A DNA stretch of 64,000 bases from Superficieibacter sp. 1612_C1. Its GTDB lineage: Bacteria > Pseudomonadota > Gammaproteobacteria > Enterobacterales > Enterobacteriaceae. Positions 9,281 through 18,054 of this stretch are shown piece by piece. The notes under the pieces were generated by a model. That model saw only the letters and a program-made list of their open reading frames with translations. It did not search any database and was not told the DNA's origin. The stretch spans positions 496,001 to 560,000 of the forward strand of contig NZ_JADGMI010000002.1 of assembly GCF_015234305.1 (NCBI RefSeq). Reading direction: 5' to 3'. Within the stretch, counting starts at the first letter, position 1. Every line of letters begins with the position of its first letter. The position numbers and the translations under genes are program-made.

Positions 9281-10408
9281 ATGGAAAAAATAATCATCAC
9301 GGCTAATACAGGTTGGTATCTTTATAATTTTCGGCGCAATACTATCCTTTCTTTAGTAGAAAAGGGATTTGAGGTATATGCAGTTGCTCCTAATGATGAC
9401 TATACTGATCGATTACAGTCATTAGGGTGTAAGTTCGTTAATATAAATATGCATCGTTTTAGCAAAAACCCTATAATCGAACTAAGCGTTATTTTCCAAT
9501 ATTTACGACTATATAACCGTCTTAAGCCGACAGTGATTTTAAATTTTACGCCTAAAAGCAATATCTATAGCTCAATCAGTGGTGGGATGCTAAAAATTGG
9601 AATTATAAACAATATATCCGGATTAGGGCGTATGTTTATCAATAACAACTTAGCCGCGAAGCTTGTACGAATGATGTATAAATTTAGTCAACATCATGCC
9701 AGCACAGTATTCTTTCAAAATAAAGATGATATGAATCTTTTCCTGGAGCATAATATCGTTGATAACTCTCAAATAGATCTTGTGCCAGGGTCTGGAGTTG
9801 ATCTTGATCGTTTTGAACACGCTCCGGCTCCAGACGATGGCATTGTAAGATTTATACTTGTTGCGCGCCTGCTTAAAGAGAAAGGTATACTTGACTATAT
9901 ATTGGCCGCGAGCATGATAAAAGATGAATATGAAAATGTAGAATTTCTCTTACTCGGTCCGGTTGAAAAGGAAAATATACATAGCGTTAGTATAGATGAA
10001 ATAAAAAAATGGGAAAATAAAGGTACTATAAAATACCTTGGGACCACAGATGATGTACCGGGTAAGTTAAGAAACGTAGATTGCGTGGTATTGCCATCAT
10101 ATTATAGAGAAGGTGTTCCAAAATCGCTGATTGAAGCTGCAGCTATGGGTAAACCTATTATAACAACCACAAATATAGGATGCAGAGATACCATTGAAAA
10201 TGGTATCACAGGTTATTATTGTGAAATGCAAAATCCTAAATCTGTATATGAAATGATGAAAGAAGTAATTCAATGTGGCCATAAAAAAAGAGTAGAAATG
10301 GGCTTGGCAGGAAGAGATAGAGCTGAAAAAATTTTTAGCGAAAAAATCGTCATCAACAAATATTTAAACGCGATTAATCGTATCGTTGTTGAGAAAAAGA
10401 AATTATGA
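9281..10408 (+). CDS. GT4-family glycosyltransferase, locus 1
   Basis: Cytoplasmic GT-B glycosyltransferase of 375 residues. The N-terminus MEKIIITANTGWYLYNFRR and the following segments resemble PglA/WbnK-type enzymes that add GalNAc or GlcNAc to a lipid-linked sugar. The C-terminal half shows LVARLLKEKGILDYI and the donor-site segment YREGVPKSLIEAAAMGKPII. The ATG at 9281 follows GGGAAAGGGA at 9268-9277. An in-frame TTG at 9266 is less likely. It overlaps the next gene by 4 nt (ATGA). The coding sequence is visibly AT-rich with rare codons such as ATA and AGA, pointing to acquisition from another background. The sugar transferred cannot be assigned from sequence. Confidence 0.85.
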   Translation: MEKIIITANTGWYLYNFRRNTILSLVEKGFEVYAVAPNDDYTDRLQSLGCKFVNINMHRFSKNPIIELSVIFQYLRLYNRLKPTVILNFTPKSNIYSSISGGMLKIGIINNISGLGRMFINNNLAAKLVRMMYKFSQHHASTVFFQNKDDMNLFLEHNIVDNSQIDLVPGSGVDLDRFEHAPAPDDGIVRFILVARLLKEKGILDYILAASMIKDEYENVEFLLLGPVEKENIHSVSIDEIKKWENKGTIKYLGTTDDVPGKLRNVDCVVLPSYYREGVPKSLIEAAAMGKPIITTTNIGCRDTIENGITGYYCEMQNPKSVYEMMKEVIQCGHKKRVEMGLAGRDRAEKIFSEKIVINKYLNAINRIVVEKKKL

Positions 10409-11556
10409 AGATAGCTATTTTTAATGCCTGTGAATCACTAAATGTTGGTGATCAAGTGATTAGCGACTGTACTCTTTATCTATTAAAAAAATATGTAAGT
10501 GAAAACGTAAATTGTTATGATGTATTAAGTGGTAAGGAACTTAATGCGATCAGAGGAAATGCGTTCAAAAATTTCCATTATTCTGTGAAAAAACCTCGAA
10601 AAAGAAGTGTTCCAAAAATTCTTAGTACTTTAAAATATCTTTATAAACATAAATTATTCAAAAAAGAAATTATCAAGAACAAGATAGATGCGATAGATAA
10701 TGCCGACCTAATATTTATTGGCGGCGGTCATTTACTTATTGATACAGCAGGTATTTTTGCAATAAATATTAATGACATAGTAGATTATGCCATCTCAAAA
10801 AATAAAGATATATTTGTAGGAATGGTTGGAGTCAGAATGCCATGGTCCCTTATTGCGACATTTTATTTTAAGAAACTATTAAAGCATAGCAAGTATATTA
10901 CAGTGCGAGATACCTCGTCCCGAGAACTACTTAGTAATAAATTCGAAGAATTTGAGTATAAATTGAACTCAACGATGGATCCTGCCATATTTGTGGATGA
11001 TGTCTACATCAATATACCTGATCGTTCAATCTATCAAATTGGGTTATGTATTATTAGCCCCTCAGAGCTTATCAGAGCGGGATCTAAAATAAGACCAGAA
11101 GATATACTTAACTTTTGGATGAAATTGTATGCCTTTTTCGATAAAGAGAAAAGTATTAGCGTATGTTTTTTTACAAATGGTTCTTTACAGGACGAATTGT
11201 TTTTAGATGAAATCGAGAACTTAATCAAAATTAATCGGCTACCTAAACCAAGAACTAGTGATGAATTGATAATCAATATTAAAAGTTGTGAAAGTTTAAT
11301 AGCGCAGAGATTACATACTTGCTTACCTGCACTTTCAATGAATAAAAGAGTGTTAGGCGTTAAATGGGACGATAAGCTGGAACATATTTTTGATGATTTG
11401 AATGTTGGTGTAAATATGATTTCATTTAACGATGAGTTGAATTTTATCCATGAAAAAATCATTAATGCTGTGATGGTTTCAGAGTTAAAAAAATCCAGCG
11501 CTAAAACAAATATCATAAATGGATTGAAGAAAATTAATGAAGAAAATCATCAGTGA
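10405..11556 (+). CDS. Polysaccharide pyruvyl transferase family protein, locus 1
   Basis: Member of the WcaK/CsaB-like pyruvyl transferase family with 383 residues, predicted to add a pyruvate ketal from phosphoenolpyruvate to a sugar of the repeat unit. The N-terminal FNACESLNVGDQVI, central LIFIGGGHLLIDT and C-terminal AQRLHTCLPALSMNKR segments mirror the corresponding blocks of WcaK. It overlaps the upstream glycosyltransferase by 4 nt and the wzx gene by 20 nt, so expression is tightly coupled. The substrate is unknown. A role in transferring another group cannot be excluded, since some members of this family are uncharacterised. Confidence 0.82.
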   Translation: MKIAIFNACESLNVGDQVISDCTLYLLKKYVSENVNCYDVLSGKELNAIRGNAFKNFHYSVKKPRKRSVPKILSTLKYLYKHKLFKKEIIKNKIDAIDNADLIFIGGGHLLIDTAGIFAININDIVDYAISKNKDIFVGMVGVRMPWSLIATFYFKKLLKHSKYITVRDTSSRELLSNKFEEFEYKLNSTMDPAIFVDDVYINIPDRSIYQIGLCIISPSELIRAGSKIRPEDILNFWMKLYAFFDKEKSISVCFFTNGSLQDELFLDEIENLIKINRLPKPRTSDELIINIKSCESLIAQRLHTCLPALSMNKRVLGVKWDDKLEHIFDDLNVGVNMISFNDELNFIHEKIINAVMVSELKKSSAKTNIINGLKKINEENHQ

Positions 11557-12763
11557 TGGAATGCTCTACGTTACAGGTGAGCTTGCTGTTAAAATGTTTC
11601 CATTCCTTCTATTACCATTTCTTTCGCGAGTCTTGGGGCCAGCGGGATATGCGGAAATTTCACTTTTTAACACTTATGTTGCGGTGCTTTTTATTTTTAT
11701 AGGAATAAATTCTTCAGTTGCAATAACAAGATTTGAATTCACCGATAAACAATATCCTTCTTCATACTTTTTTTGGGGCGGAGGAATATCTGCTACAATT
11801 ATAACGATTATTTTTTTGTTTGGGGCAAGTATACTAAAAAATCCTGTGTTGATTTTTTCTGTAATAGGTGCATATCTTCAAGTTGTTTATACAAATTTGC
11901 TTTCTATTAAACAATGTAAGAAAGAAACTAGAAACTATATAGTTACGCAGTTATTTAATGCTTTTTTTTCTTTTGCGTTAACAATCATATTTCTTAATGT
12001 TTTTAGTGCAGATTATAAATTAAGAGTTTATGCAGTTATCATCGGATATATAATTTCGATATTTCTGTCAATGCTTATCAGTTATCATTGGCTTAAAATT
12101 GGCAAAGATTTTTTTGCTAACGTATCAGATGTAGTGAAAAAACTTGCTATATTTGGCGCGCCGTTAATCATTCATAATCTTAGTTTTTTTGCTCGGTCGG
12201 GATTAGATAGGATATTGATCGATAAATATTATAGTAAGTTTGAATTGGGAAATTACTCTGCAGCGTTTCAGCTCGGTATGATTATCACAGTAGTTCTAAT
12301 GGCTATAAACAAAGCAATGACTCCTCATATATACGAAAACCTTTCGAAAAAGAAAATAAAAAGGGCAGATTTTTTTAAAATTTTTGGTATATATTTTTTA
12401 TTGTGTGTTTTTTGTTCACTAGTTAACTGGTGCATTCCTGAGAAGATATATACATTCATACTGGGTGATGCGTACAGTGGGATTAAATTATTTCTAATTA
12501 TCATGGTACCCGCTTTTCTTAGTCAGGGTTTTTACATGCTGATGTCGACAACCTGCTTTTATTTTAATAAAAATAAACAAGTATCAGTAATAACATTTAT
12601 AGGTGGGGTTATACACTGTATAATTTTATATTTAACATGCAAAAATCTGAGCGTTCATTTCGTACCACTTGTATTGCTATTTTCCAACACTGTAATTTCA
12701 TTATTAATATATTTCAGTGTGTTCAGGAAAGTTGATTTTAACGCAATAAAAACAAACGAATAA
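11537..12763 (+). CDS. wzx: Wzx-type polysaccharide flippase, locus 1
   Basis: Inner-membrane flippase of the MOP superfamily with 408 residues and about 12 predicted hydrophobic helices. The N-terminus MLYVTGELAVKMFPFLLLPF followed by SRVLGPAGYAEISLF is characteristic of O-antigen flippases. The ARSGLDRILIDKYYSKFELGNYS segment is also typical. It begins inside the 3' end of the pyruvyltransferase gene. The AT-rich coding matches its neighbours. It would export the lipid-linked unit assembled by the locus 1 transferases. Confidence 0.88.
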   Translation: MKKIISDGMLYVTGELAVKMFPFLLLPFLSRVLGPAGYAEISLFNTYVAVLFIFIGINSSVAITRFEFTDKQYPSSYFFWGGGISATIITIIFLFGASILKNPVLIFSVIGAYLQVVYTNLLSIKQCKKETRNYIVTQLFNAFFSFALTIIFLNVFSADYKLRVYAVIIGYIISIFLSMLISYHWLKIGKDFFANVSDVVKKLAIFGAPLIIHNLSFFARSGLDRILIDKYYSKFELGNYSAAFQLGMIITVVLMAINKAMTPHIYENLSKKKIKRADFFKIFGIYFLLCVFCSLVNWCIPEKIYTFILGDAYSGIKLFLIIMVPAFLSQGFYMLMSTTCFYFNKNKQVSVITFIGGVIHCIILYLTCKNLSVHFVPLVLLFSNTVISLLIYFSVFRKVDFNAIKTNE

Positions 12764-12772
12764 GATGTCATC

Positions 12773-13981
12773 ATGAAAATATCGACTCTACTTTTTTTTG
12801 GGCTGTTTCAGTTTGTTATTTCAGGAATACTAGCCAATATACTTCCAGTTTCTTTCGACTCAATAGGGGTAATTTTGGCGGTGTTATCAATCATCAGTAT
12901 TCCATTTATAGTTTACAGAGGAGAGAAGGTTAGTATAATTATAATTCTCTCATTATTTATATCTTTACTTTATTTAATTTATTGCGTTAATACATTTGAA
13001 GTTATCGCTGGTCTAGATGCTTCACGATATTATGCCTTTTTACTACAATATGATTCAATAAAGGATATCATTAATGATGCTATTTTGCGGGTACTTTCAT
13101 TTCATGATAATGGAATAATAAATGGGCCAGGATCATATTTTGTATTCGGCGCGCCTGTGCACTTTTTCTTTTTAATGATGCCTAGTAAGTTTGCCAGCTA
13201 CATCGTAATCTTTAATTATATCTTTAAGATGATATTTCTATATATTTTCAAAAATATAATTGATGGATATATATCAAAGGTTTATTGTTCGATTCTTATA
13301 AGTTTGTTAGTCCTTTCCCCAACGTTGAATTATTTTGTGGCCATTTTTGGTAAAGATGTCTTTATCTTTTCGCTAACATTTTTATTAGCACATTATGCAA
13401 TTAAGATACTCAATTCTGAACTGACATTTAAGAATCCAATTATCCTTGCCGGAGTCGTTCTTTTAGCGTTTTATTGTTTATTGCTTCGTCCGTACTCTCC
13501 TGTCGTAGCGTGTCTGTATGCTATTTTGATTACAGGGCATGTACGATATGCAAAGTTTGCAGTACTAGGTACTTTAGCGGTCATCGGACTATATGCTACA
13601 AGAAATCTTTTAATCATAGTTAACTGGCCGCTACTATTCGGTTTCATGTATCTCGCACCTAATCCAGTTTCAGCAACAAATTATGATAACTATACATTGT
13701 TTCCTGTTTTATGTGTGATTCTGACAATAATCATCATTAGCGTCCGCTTGTTCGGTGCTAACACTATCCTTATTGATAAAAAGTTAATTTTATCATTGGT
13801 TCTAATATTTGTATATTCTGCCATTATGACCTTAGTAGGTTTTTATGCGAATGCCGAAAATAGCTATGGGCTTGGAAGTGTTGGGGATGCTATCTTTAGA
13901 AAGCAACTTCTAATAATTCCTTTGGTCCTATTATCAATTATTCTCTTATATAGAACTAAAATGAAAAGAGTTCATTTATGA
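12773..13981 (+). CDS. wzy: Probable Wzy-type polysaccharide polymerase, locus 1
   Basis: A 402-residue integral membrane protein with about 10 to 11 hydrophobic segments. It has one larger hydrophilic stretch containing LDASRYYAFLLQYDSIKDI and HDNGIINGPGSYFVFGAP, resembling the periplasmic loop of Wzy polymerases. Wzy proteins are very divergent, so the call rests on topology, length and position between wzx and glycosyltransferases. It is the only unassigned multi-spanning protein in locus 1. It starts 9 nt after wzx and overlaps the next gene by 4 nt. Confidence 0.72.
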   Translation: MKISTLLFFGLFQFVISGILANILPVSFDSIGVILAVLSIISIPFIVYRGEKVSIIIILSLFISLLYLIYCVNTFEVIAGLDASRYYAFLLQYDSIKDIINDAILRVLSFHDNGIINGPGSYFVFGAPVHFFFLMMPSKFASYIVIFNYIFKMIFLYIFKNIIDGYISKVYCSILISLLVLSPTLNYFVAIFGKDVFIFSLTFLLAHYAIKILNSELTFKNPIILAGVVLLAFYCLLLRPYSPVVACLYAILITGHVRYAKFAVLGTLAVIGLYATRNLLIIVNWPLLFGFMYLAPNPVSATNYDNYTLFPVLCVILTIIIISVRLFGANTILIDKKLILSLVLIFVYSAIMTLVGFYANAENSYGLGSVGDAIFRKQLLIIPLVLLSIILLYRTKMKRVHL

Positions 13982-15075
13982 TTAAGAAAAACATTGTATT
14001 TGTTATCGGTCAGCTTGATATTGGGGGAATTGAAAGCTGGCTCTACGACTTTGTTAAACGAACTAACAATAAATATAATTTCTCATTCATAGTGGATAAA
14101 AAACACGTGGGCTTTTATGAGCCAGAAATAGTTTCGATGGGCTGTGAAGTCATTCATATTTCCTCTTCTAAAAATAAGTTGGCTTATTTGTACGATCTTT
14201 ACAAGGCTTTTAATAATCATGAGTATGACATTTGTCATACTCATGTCAGTTTCACTAATGGTTTAGTAGTTCTGATAGCTAAGCTCTGCAAAATACCTAA
14301 AACCATTTCCCATTCACATAGTGATAGATCAGAGGAAGTCAAAGGTAAGAGTTATTTTAAAAGGCTTTTTATTAATTTTCAGATTACAGCTGTAAACTTG
14401 TTTTCTAATCATAGAATTGCAGTAAGCACTAAATCAGCAGAATGTCATTACCACAAAACTGAAAATATAGAAATTATTCCCTGTGGGAAAGATTTTTCAT
14501 CTTTAAGTGATTTCGAAAAAATTTACACGCCTGGCGAATTCGGGTTTAATAAAGAAGATGTTATTTTAGGTTCTGTTGGTCGTCTGGAACTTGTTAAAAA
14601 TCATAAGTTTTTACTGGAAATAATACGTAGGTTAAATGAACCACATATTAAGCTACTAATTATCGGTAGCGGTAGTCAATACAACGAGTTAATAAAAACT
14701 ATAGATAATTATAAGATACAAGATCGTGTTAAAATAGTGCAGGGCAGTACGGACGTTCTCCGTATTATGCGAGATATAGTACATATATTCTTATTCCCCT
14801 CACTACATGAGGGGCTAGGATTAGCTGCAATTGAAGCGCAAGCTGCGGGTTTACCAGTAATTGCATCAACTAACGTACCTAATGTAGTTGATTTGACGGA
14901 TAACATTTGTCATTTGAATACTGATGATATTAATTTATGGGTGTCTCAGTTAAAAAAGTTTGGTTTAAATAATCAAAAAAAACACGTGTTTTGCGCCTCT
15001 GAGGAAGTATTTAATAGCGCCTTTTCAATTGAAAATAATATCTCTAAAGTCTTAAGGATATATAATGAAAAATAA
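13978..15075 (+). CDS. GT4-family glycosyltransferase, locus 1
   Basis: A 365-residue GT-B glycosyltransferase. The N-terminal FVIGQLDIGGIESWLYDFVKR is the acceptor-side glycine motif common to EpsF/CapJ-like GT4 enzymes. The C-terminal half has GSVGRLELVKNHKFLLEII and PSLHEGLGLAAIEAQAAGLP with the E-x7-E pair. It overlaps the polymerase gene by 4 nt and the following acetyltransferase gene by 11 nt. The donor and linkage are unknown. Confidence 0.85.
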   Translation: MIKKNIVFVIGQLDIGGIESWLYDFVKRTNNKYNFSFIVDKKHVGFYEPEIVSMGCEVIHISSSKNKLAYLYDLYKAFNNHEYDICHTHVSFTNGLVVLIAKLCKIPKTISHSHSDRSEEVKGKSYFKRLFINFQITAVNLFSNHRIAVSTKSAECHYHKTENIEIIPCGKDFSSLSDFEKIYTPGEFGFNKEDVILGSVGRLELVKNHKFLLEIIRRLNEPHIKLLIIGSGSQYNELIKTIDNYKIQDRVKIVQGSTDVLRIMRDIVHIFLFPSLHEGLGLAAIEAQAAGLPVIASTNVPNVVDLTDNICHLNTDDINLWVSQLKKFGLNNQKKHVFCASEEVFNSAFSIENNISKVLRIYNEK

Positions 15076-15640
15076 AATTTCTGGGCGTGAAAAGTTAAAT
15101 AGATGGAACTGGCTGATCAATATTCTTTCAAGTATAGTTGCTGTTTTTCCTCATGGATTATGCAACATCATGTTCAATCTTATTTCTGGAATGCCGACAA
15201 TTTTGGGCACTCTATTTCGATATGTCTTGATCAGAAGACTGGCTGCAAAGAGTGGTAAAAATATCTATATTGGAAGGTGGTGCACTTTCAAAAACATTGG
15301 AAAACTCGATTTGGGAAACAATATTAGTTTCCATGAATATTGTTATATAGATGCTATTGGTGGTATTAAAATTGGTGATAACGTTTCGATTGCGCACTCA
15401 GTATCAATATTATCATTTGACCATTCTTTTGTTAAAAGTGATATTCCGTTTAAATATCAAGCGTTATCTACTGAAAAGATTACAGTAGGTGATAACGTTT
15501 GGGTTGGATGTGGAGTAAGAATTTTGAGTGGAACCACGACTGACAATAATGTGGTTATAGCAGCAAATGCAGTCATAAAGGGGATGGTTTCAAGTGGTCT
15601 TTATGCCGGTGTGCCAGCCACAAAGAAAAGAGATTTATAA
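15065..15640 (+). CDS. Hexapeptide-repeat O-acetyltransferase, locus 1
   Basis: A 191-residue acyltransferase of the left-handed beta-helix (LbH) family. Isoleucine-rich hexapeptide turns run from about residue 70 to the end (for example IGRWCTFKNIGKLDLGNNI and ITVGDNVWVGCGVRI). The LSFDHSF segment supplies the catalytic histidine region seen in maltose and galactoside acetyltransferases, and VIKGMVSSGLYAGVPA is the usual C-terminal block. It probably acetylates a sugar of the repeat unit using acetyl-CoA. The next gene starts 2 nt after its stop. Confidence 0.85.
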   Translation: MKNKISGREKLNRWNWLINILSSIVAVFPHGLCNIMFNLISGMPTILGTLFRYVLIRRLAAKSGKNIYIGRWCTFKNIGKLDLGNNISFHEYCYIDAIGGIKIGDNVSIAHSVSILSFDHSFVKSDIPFKYQALSTEKITVGDNVWVGCGVRILSGTTTDNNVVIAANAVIKGMVSSGLYAGVPATKKRDL

Positions 15641-15641
15641 T

Positions 15642-16820
15642 ATGAAAATGATTTTTGCGCATGACCATTACTTTTATCATGTGTCTGGAGCAGTCTACTC
15701 TCCTGGTAAATTACCATATATTGCTTTCCAACGTTATCTTGAGCACTTTTCCAATATTACAGTTCTTTCGCGCTATAAGGATATGGAAGAGGTTAGCCCT
15801 AATTGGGTTCGTTCAGATGGAGACAATATATCTTTTGTTAAGCTAAAAAATTACTCATCTTTAAAAAAGTTAATTTTACCCGACACAGAGCAAAAAAAAT
15901 TAGAAGAAATAGTACGCTCTAGCGATGCAATTGTAGTAAGACTGCCAAGTGAAATAGGGTTTAAAATTGCTTCATTAGCAAAAAAATTAGGTAAGCCTTA
16001 TTTGGTTGAAGTAGTTGCTTGTCCATGGGATGCCATGATTGGTTATGGCTCGACGAAGTCATTGATATATGCTCCAGTTTTGAGATGGAGGATGCGAAAT
16101 GTTGTTAGAAATGCATGGGGAGCTTTATATGTTACAGCTAAATTTTTACAAGAACGCTATCCTAATCATCATTACACCATTTCGGCATCAAATGTAGAGT
16201 TAGATACTGTAGATGAAAGTATAATCGAATTACGAACCCTGAAAATCTTAAGCAACAAGTCAACTTATAAATTAGGTTTAATAGGCTCTTTGGACAGCCC
16301 TCATAAGGGTTACGATGTAGCATATCATGCGTTGGCTAAACTGATCGGAAAAGGTGTGAAAGTTGAACTGCATATAGTGGGTGGTGGCGAAAAATACAAA
16401 AACATTCCATTAATCGAAAGCCTTGGGTTAAGTCAAAATATTATCTTTCATGGGATAAAAAAATCCGGTCTGGACATCTATAATTTTCTTGATCAAATAG
16501 ATTTGTATATCCAACCAAGTTCTCAGGAAGGACTGCCTCGGGCTGTCATAGAAGCAATGTCAAGGGCATGCCCAGTAGTACTTAGTACTGCTGGAGGAAT
16601 GCCGGAATTAGTCAGTGAGGAATTATTGCATAAGCCTAAGGATTTTGAACGTCTGGCGCGGATTATCCATCGTTTAAAAGATGATAAAGATATGCAAATT
16701 AAACTAGGTGTTGCTAACTATAATAAATCAATGGAATTCAATAGAAAAAAATTACATAAGCTACGTTACGACTTTTTTGGAAAATATAAAAGAATGCTTC
16801 AAGGTAATATAATGGACTAA
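15642..16820 (+). CDS. GT4-family glycosyltransferase, locus 1
   Basis: A 392-residue GT-B glycosyltransferase. The ATG at 15642 gives MKMIFAHDHYFYHVSGAVYS. An upstream in-frame start at 15594 lies inside the acetyltransferase gene and was not chosen. The C-terminal domain shows LGLIGSLDSPHKGYDVAYHA and PSSQEGLPRAVIEAMSRACP, the donor-binding block with the E-x7-E motif. This is the third and last glycosyltransferase of locus 1. With an initiating sugar added by an enzyme outside the locus, it suggests a repeat unit of about four sugars. Confidence 0.85.
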   Translation: MKMIFAHDHYFYHVSGAVYSPGKLPYIAFQRYLEHFSNITVLSRYKDMEEVSPNWVRSDGDNISFVKLKNYSSLKKLILPDTEQKKLEEIVRSSDAIVVRLPSEIGFKIASLAKKLGKPYLVEVVACPWDAMIGYGSTKSLIYAPVLRWRMRNVVRNAWGALYVTAKFLQERYPNHHYTISASNVELDTVDESIIELRTLKILSNKSTYKLGLIGSLDSPHKGYDVAYHALAKLIGKGVKVELHIVGGGEKYKNIPLIESLGLSQNIIFHGIKKSGLDIYNFLDQIDLYIQPSSQEGLPRAVIEAMSRACPVVLSTAGGMPELVSEELLHKPKDFERLARIIHRLKDDKDMQIKLGVANYNKSMEFNRKKLHKLRYDFFGKYKRMLQGNIMD

Positions 16821-16846
16821 ATCATAATTATTGCTAATGAGGTTTT

Positions 16847-17845
16847 ATGTTGAAAAATAAATCAGTCTTTATTTTCTTGTGCTGTTTTCTTTTCATATAC
16901 GGGAAAGCATATGCAAATGAAATAAATATTTTGTGTGATGGAAAAAATGACGTATCTGGTAAGTTATCAAATCTTGGAGATGTTAATATTAATTTTACAG
17001 AAGGGACTTGTATTTTCTCTCAGCCTTTGGTTATTAATAGTAATGTGTCGCTTAACGGTGCTGGTAATAATAAAACAATTTTGAAAGCGCCGGGTAATCT
17101 CCCTCATGACATTTCATTCATTAGTTTAGGGAATAATGAATCTACTAAACCTGTAAGAGATGTATCAATACATAACCTGACCCTGTATGGGCAAAACGAA
17201 GAATTTGGTTTTTCTGAACATAATCATTTACTTAGTCTTAAGGGTGCGGAAAATGCCACAATTTCAAATAATAGGTTTTTAGCTTTTCAGGGAGACGCTA
17301 TTTACATTGGCCGGGCTAAGGTGAAAAATAAAAATATCCAAATTAAAAACAATTACTTTGATGGCCTGAACTATAAAAATCGTAATGCGATATCTATCAT
17401 CACAGGCGGAGATATTGACATTGAATCTAATTATTTCTATAGGACTACAATGCGTAATATGCCTGGTGCAATAGATCTAGAGCCAAATAATGGCAGTCAG
17501 CACTTTATACAACGAGTAAACATTAAAAATAATAAGTTCCTGAGCATTGGTGGTAAGGCCGCTATTGTTGTTAGTATTAGACATATCTATAACACAAAGA
17601 TAAATAATATTACGATTGTTGATAATAAGATCTATAACACCAAAAGAGGCGTTTATGTATATGCTAAAAATCAAAATTCGAGCAGCATGCCACACGATTT
17701 TAATATAAGCAATAATCGTATTATAGGTGCTAATATAAGACCGCTTTTAGTGTGCAATATACAGAAAGTAAAAGTTGCGAGCAAGGATGTAGATTTCAAC
17801 TCCTATTGTCCTTTAACACAACGCGCTCTTTCCCTTATGAATTAA
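16847..17845 (+). CDS. Exported right-handed beta-helix protein, locus 1
   Basis: A 332-residue protein with a Sec-type signal peptide: MLKNK, a hydrophobic core SVFIFLCCFLFIYG, then a probable cleavage after AYA at about residue 23. The mature part is a series of N-rich beta-helix coils (for example NATISNNRFLAFQGDAIYIG and NIQIKNNYFDGLN). This is the architecture of pectate-lyase-like and glycosyl hydrolase 28-like proteins. No catalytic residues could be assigned. It is the last gene of locus 1, 26 nt after the glycosyltransferase, the same relative position wcaM has in the colanic acid cluster. It could be a polysaccharide-modifying or -trimming enzyme or a structural factor. Confidence 0.75.
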   Translation: MLKNKSVFIFLCCFLFIYGKAYANEINILCDGKNDVSGKLSNLGDVNINFTEGTCIFSQPLVINSNVSLNGAGNNKTILKAPGNLPHDISFISLGNNESTKPVRDVSIHNLTLYGQNEEFGFSEHNHLLSLKGAENATISNNRFLAFQGDAIYIGRAKVKNKNIQIKNNYFDGLNYKNRNAISIITGGDIDIESNYFYRTTMRNMPGAIDLEPNNGSQHFIQRVNIKNNKFLSIGGKAAIVVSIRHIYNTKINNITIVDNKIYNTKRGVYVYAKNQNSSSMPHDFNISNNRIIGANIRPLLVCNIQKVKVASKDVDFNSYCPLTQRALSLMN

Positions 17846-18054
17846 ATTTATTATTTACTTAAGCAAGGGCGATATTGCTATTTAAATATTTCTAGTAGTA
17901 TATATAAATCTATGTAAGATGCCCCTAATATAAGTATCAGTACTGTTATACAATACCCACTTCTCGGATATTCCAGTTATTCAGGTATTAGAGTATCATC
18001 TATGTTTCGATTGAGCGATGAACAATCGCTTAGACCCCCTGACAGGAGTACATA

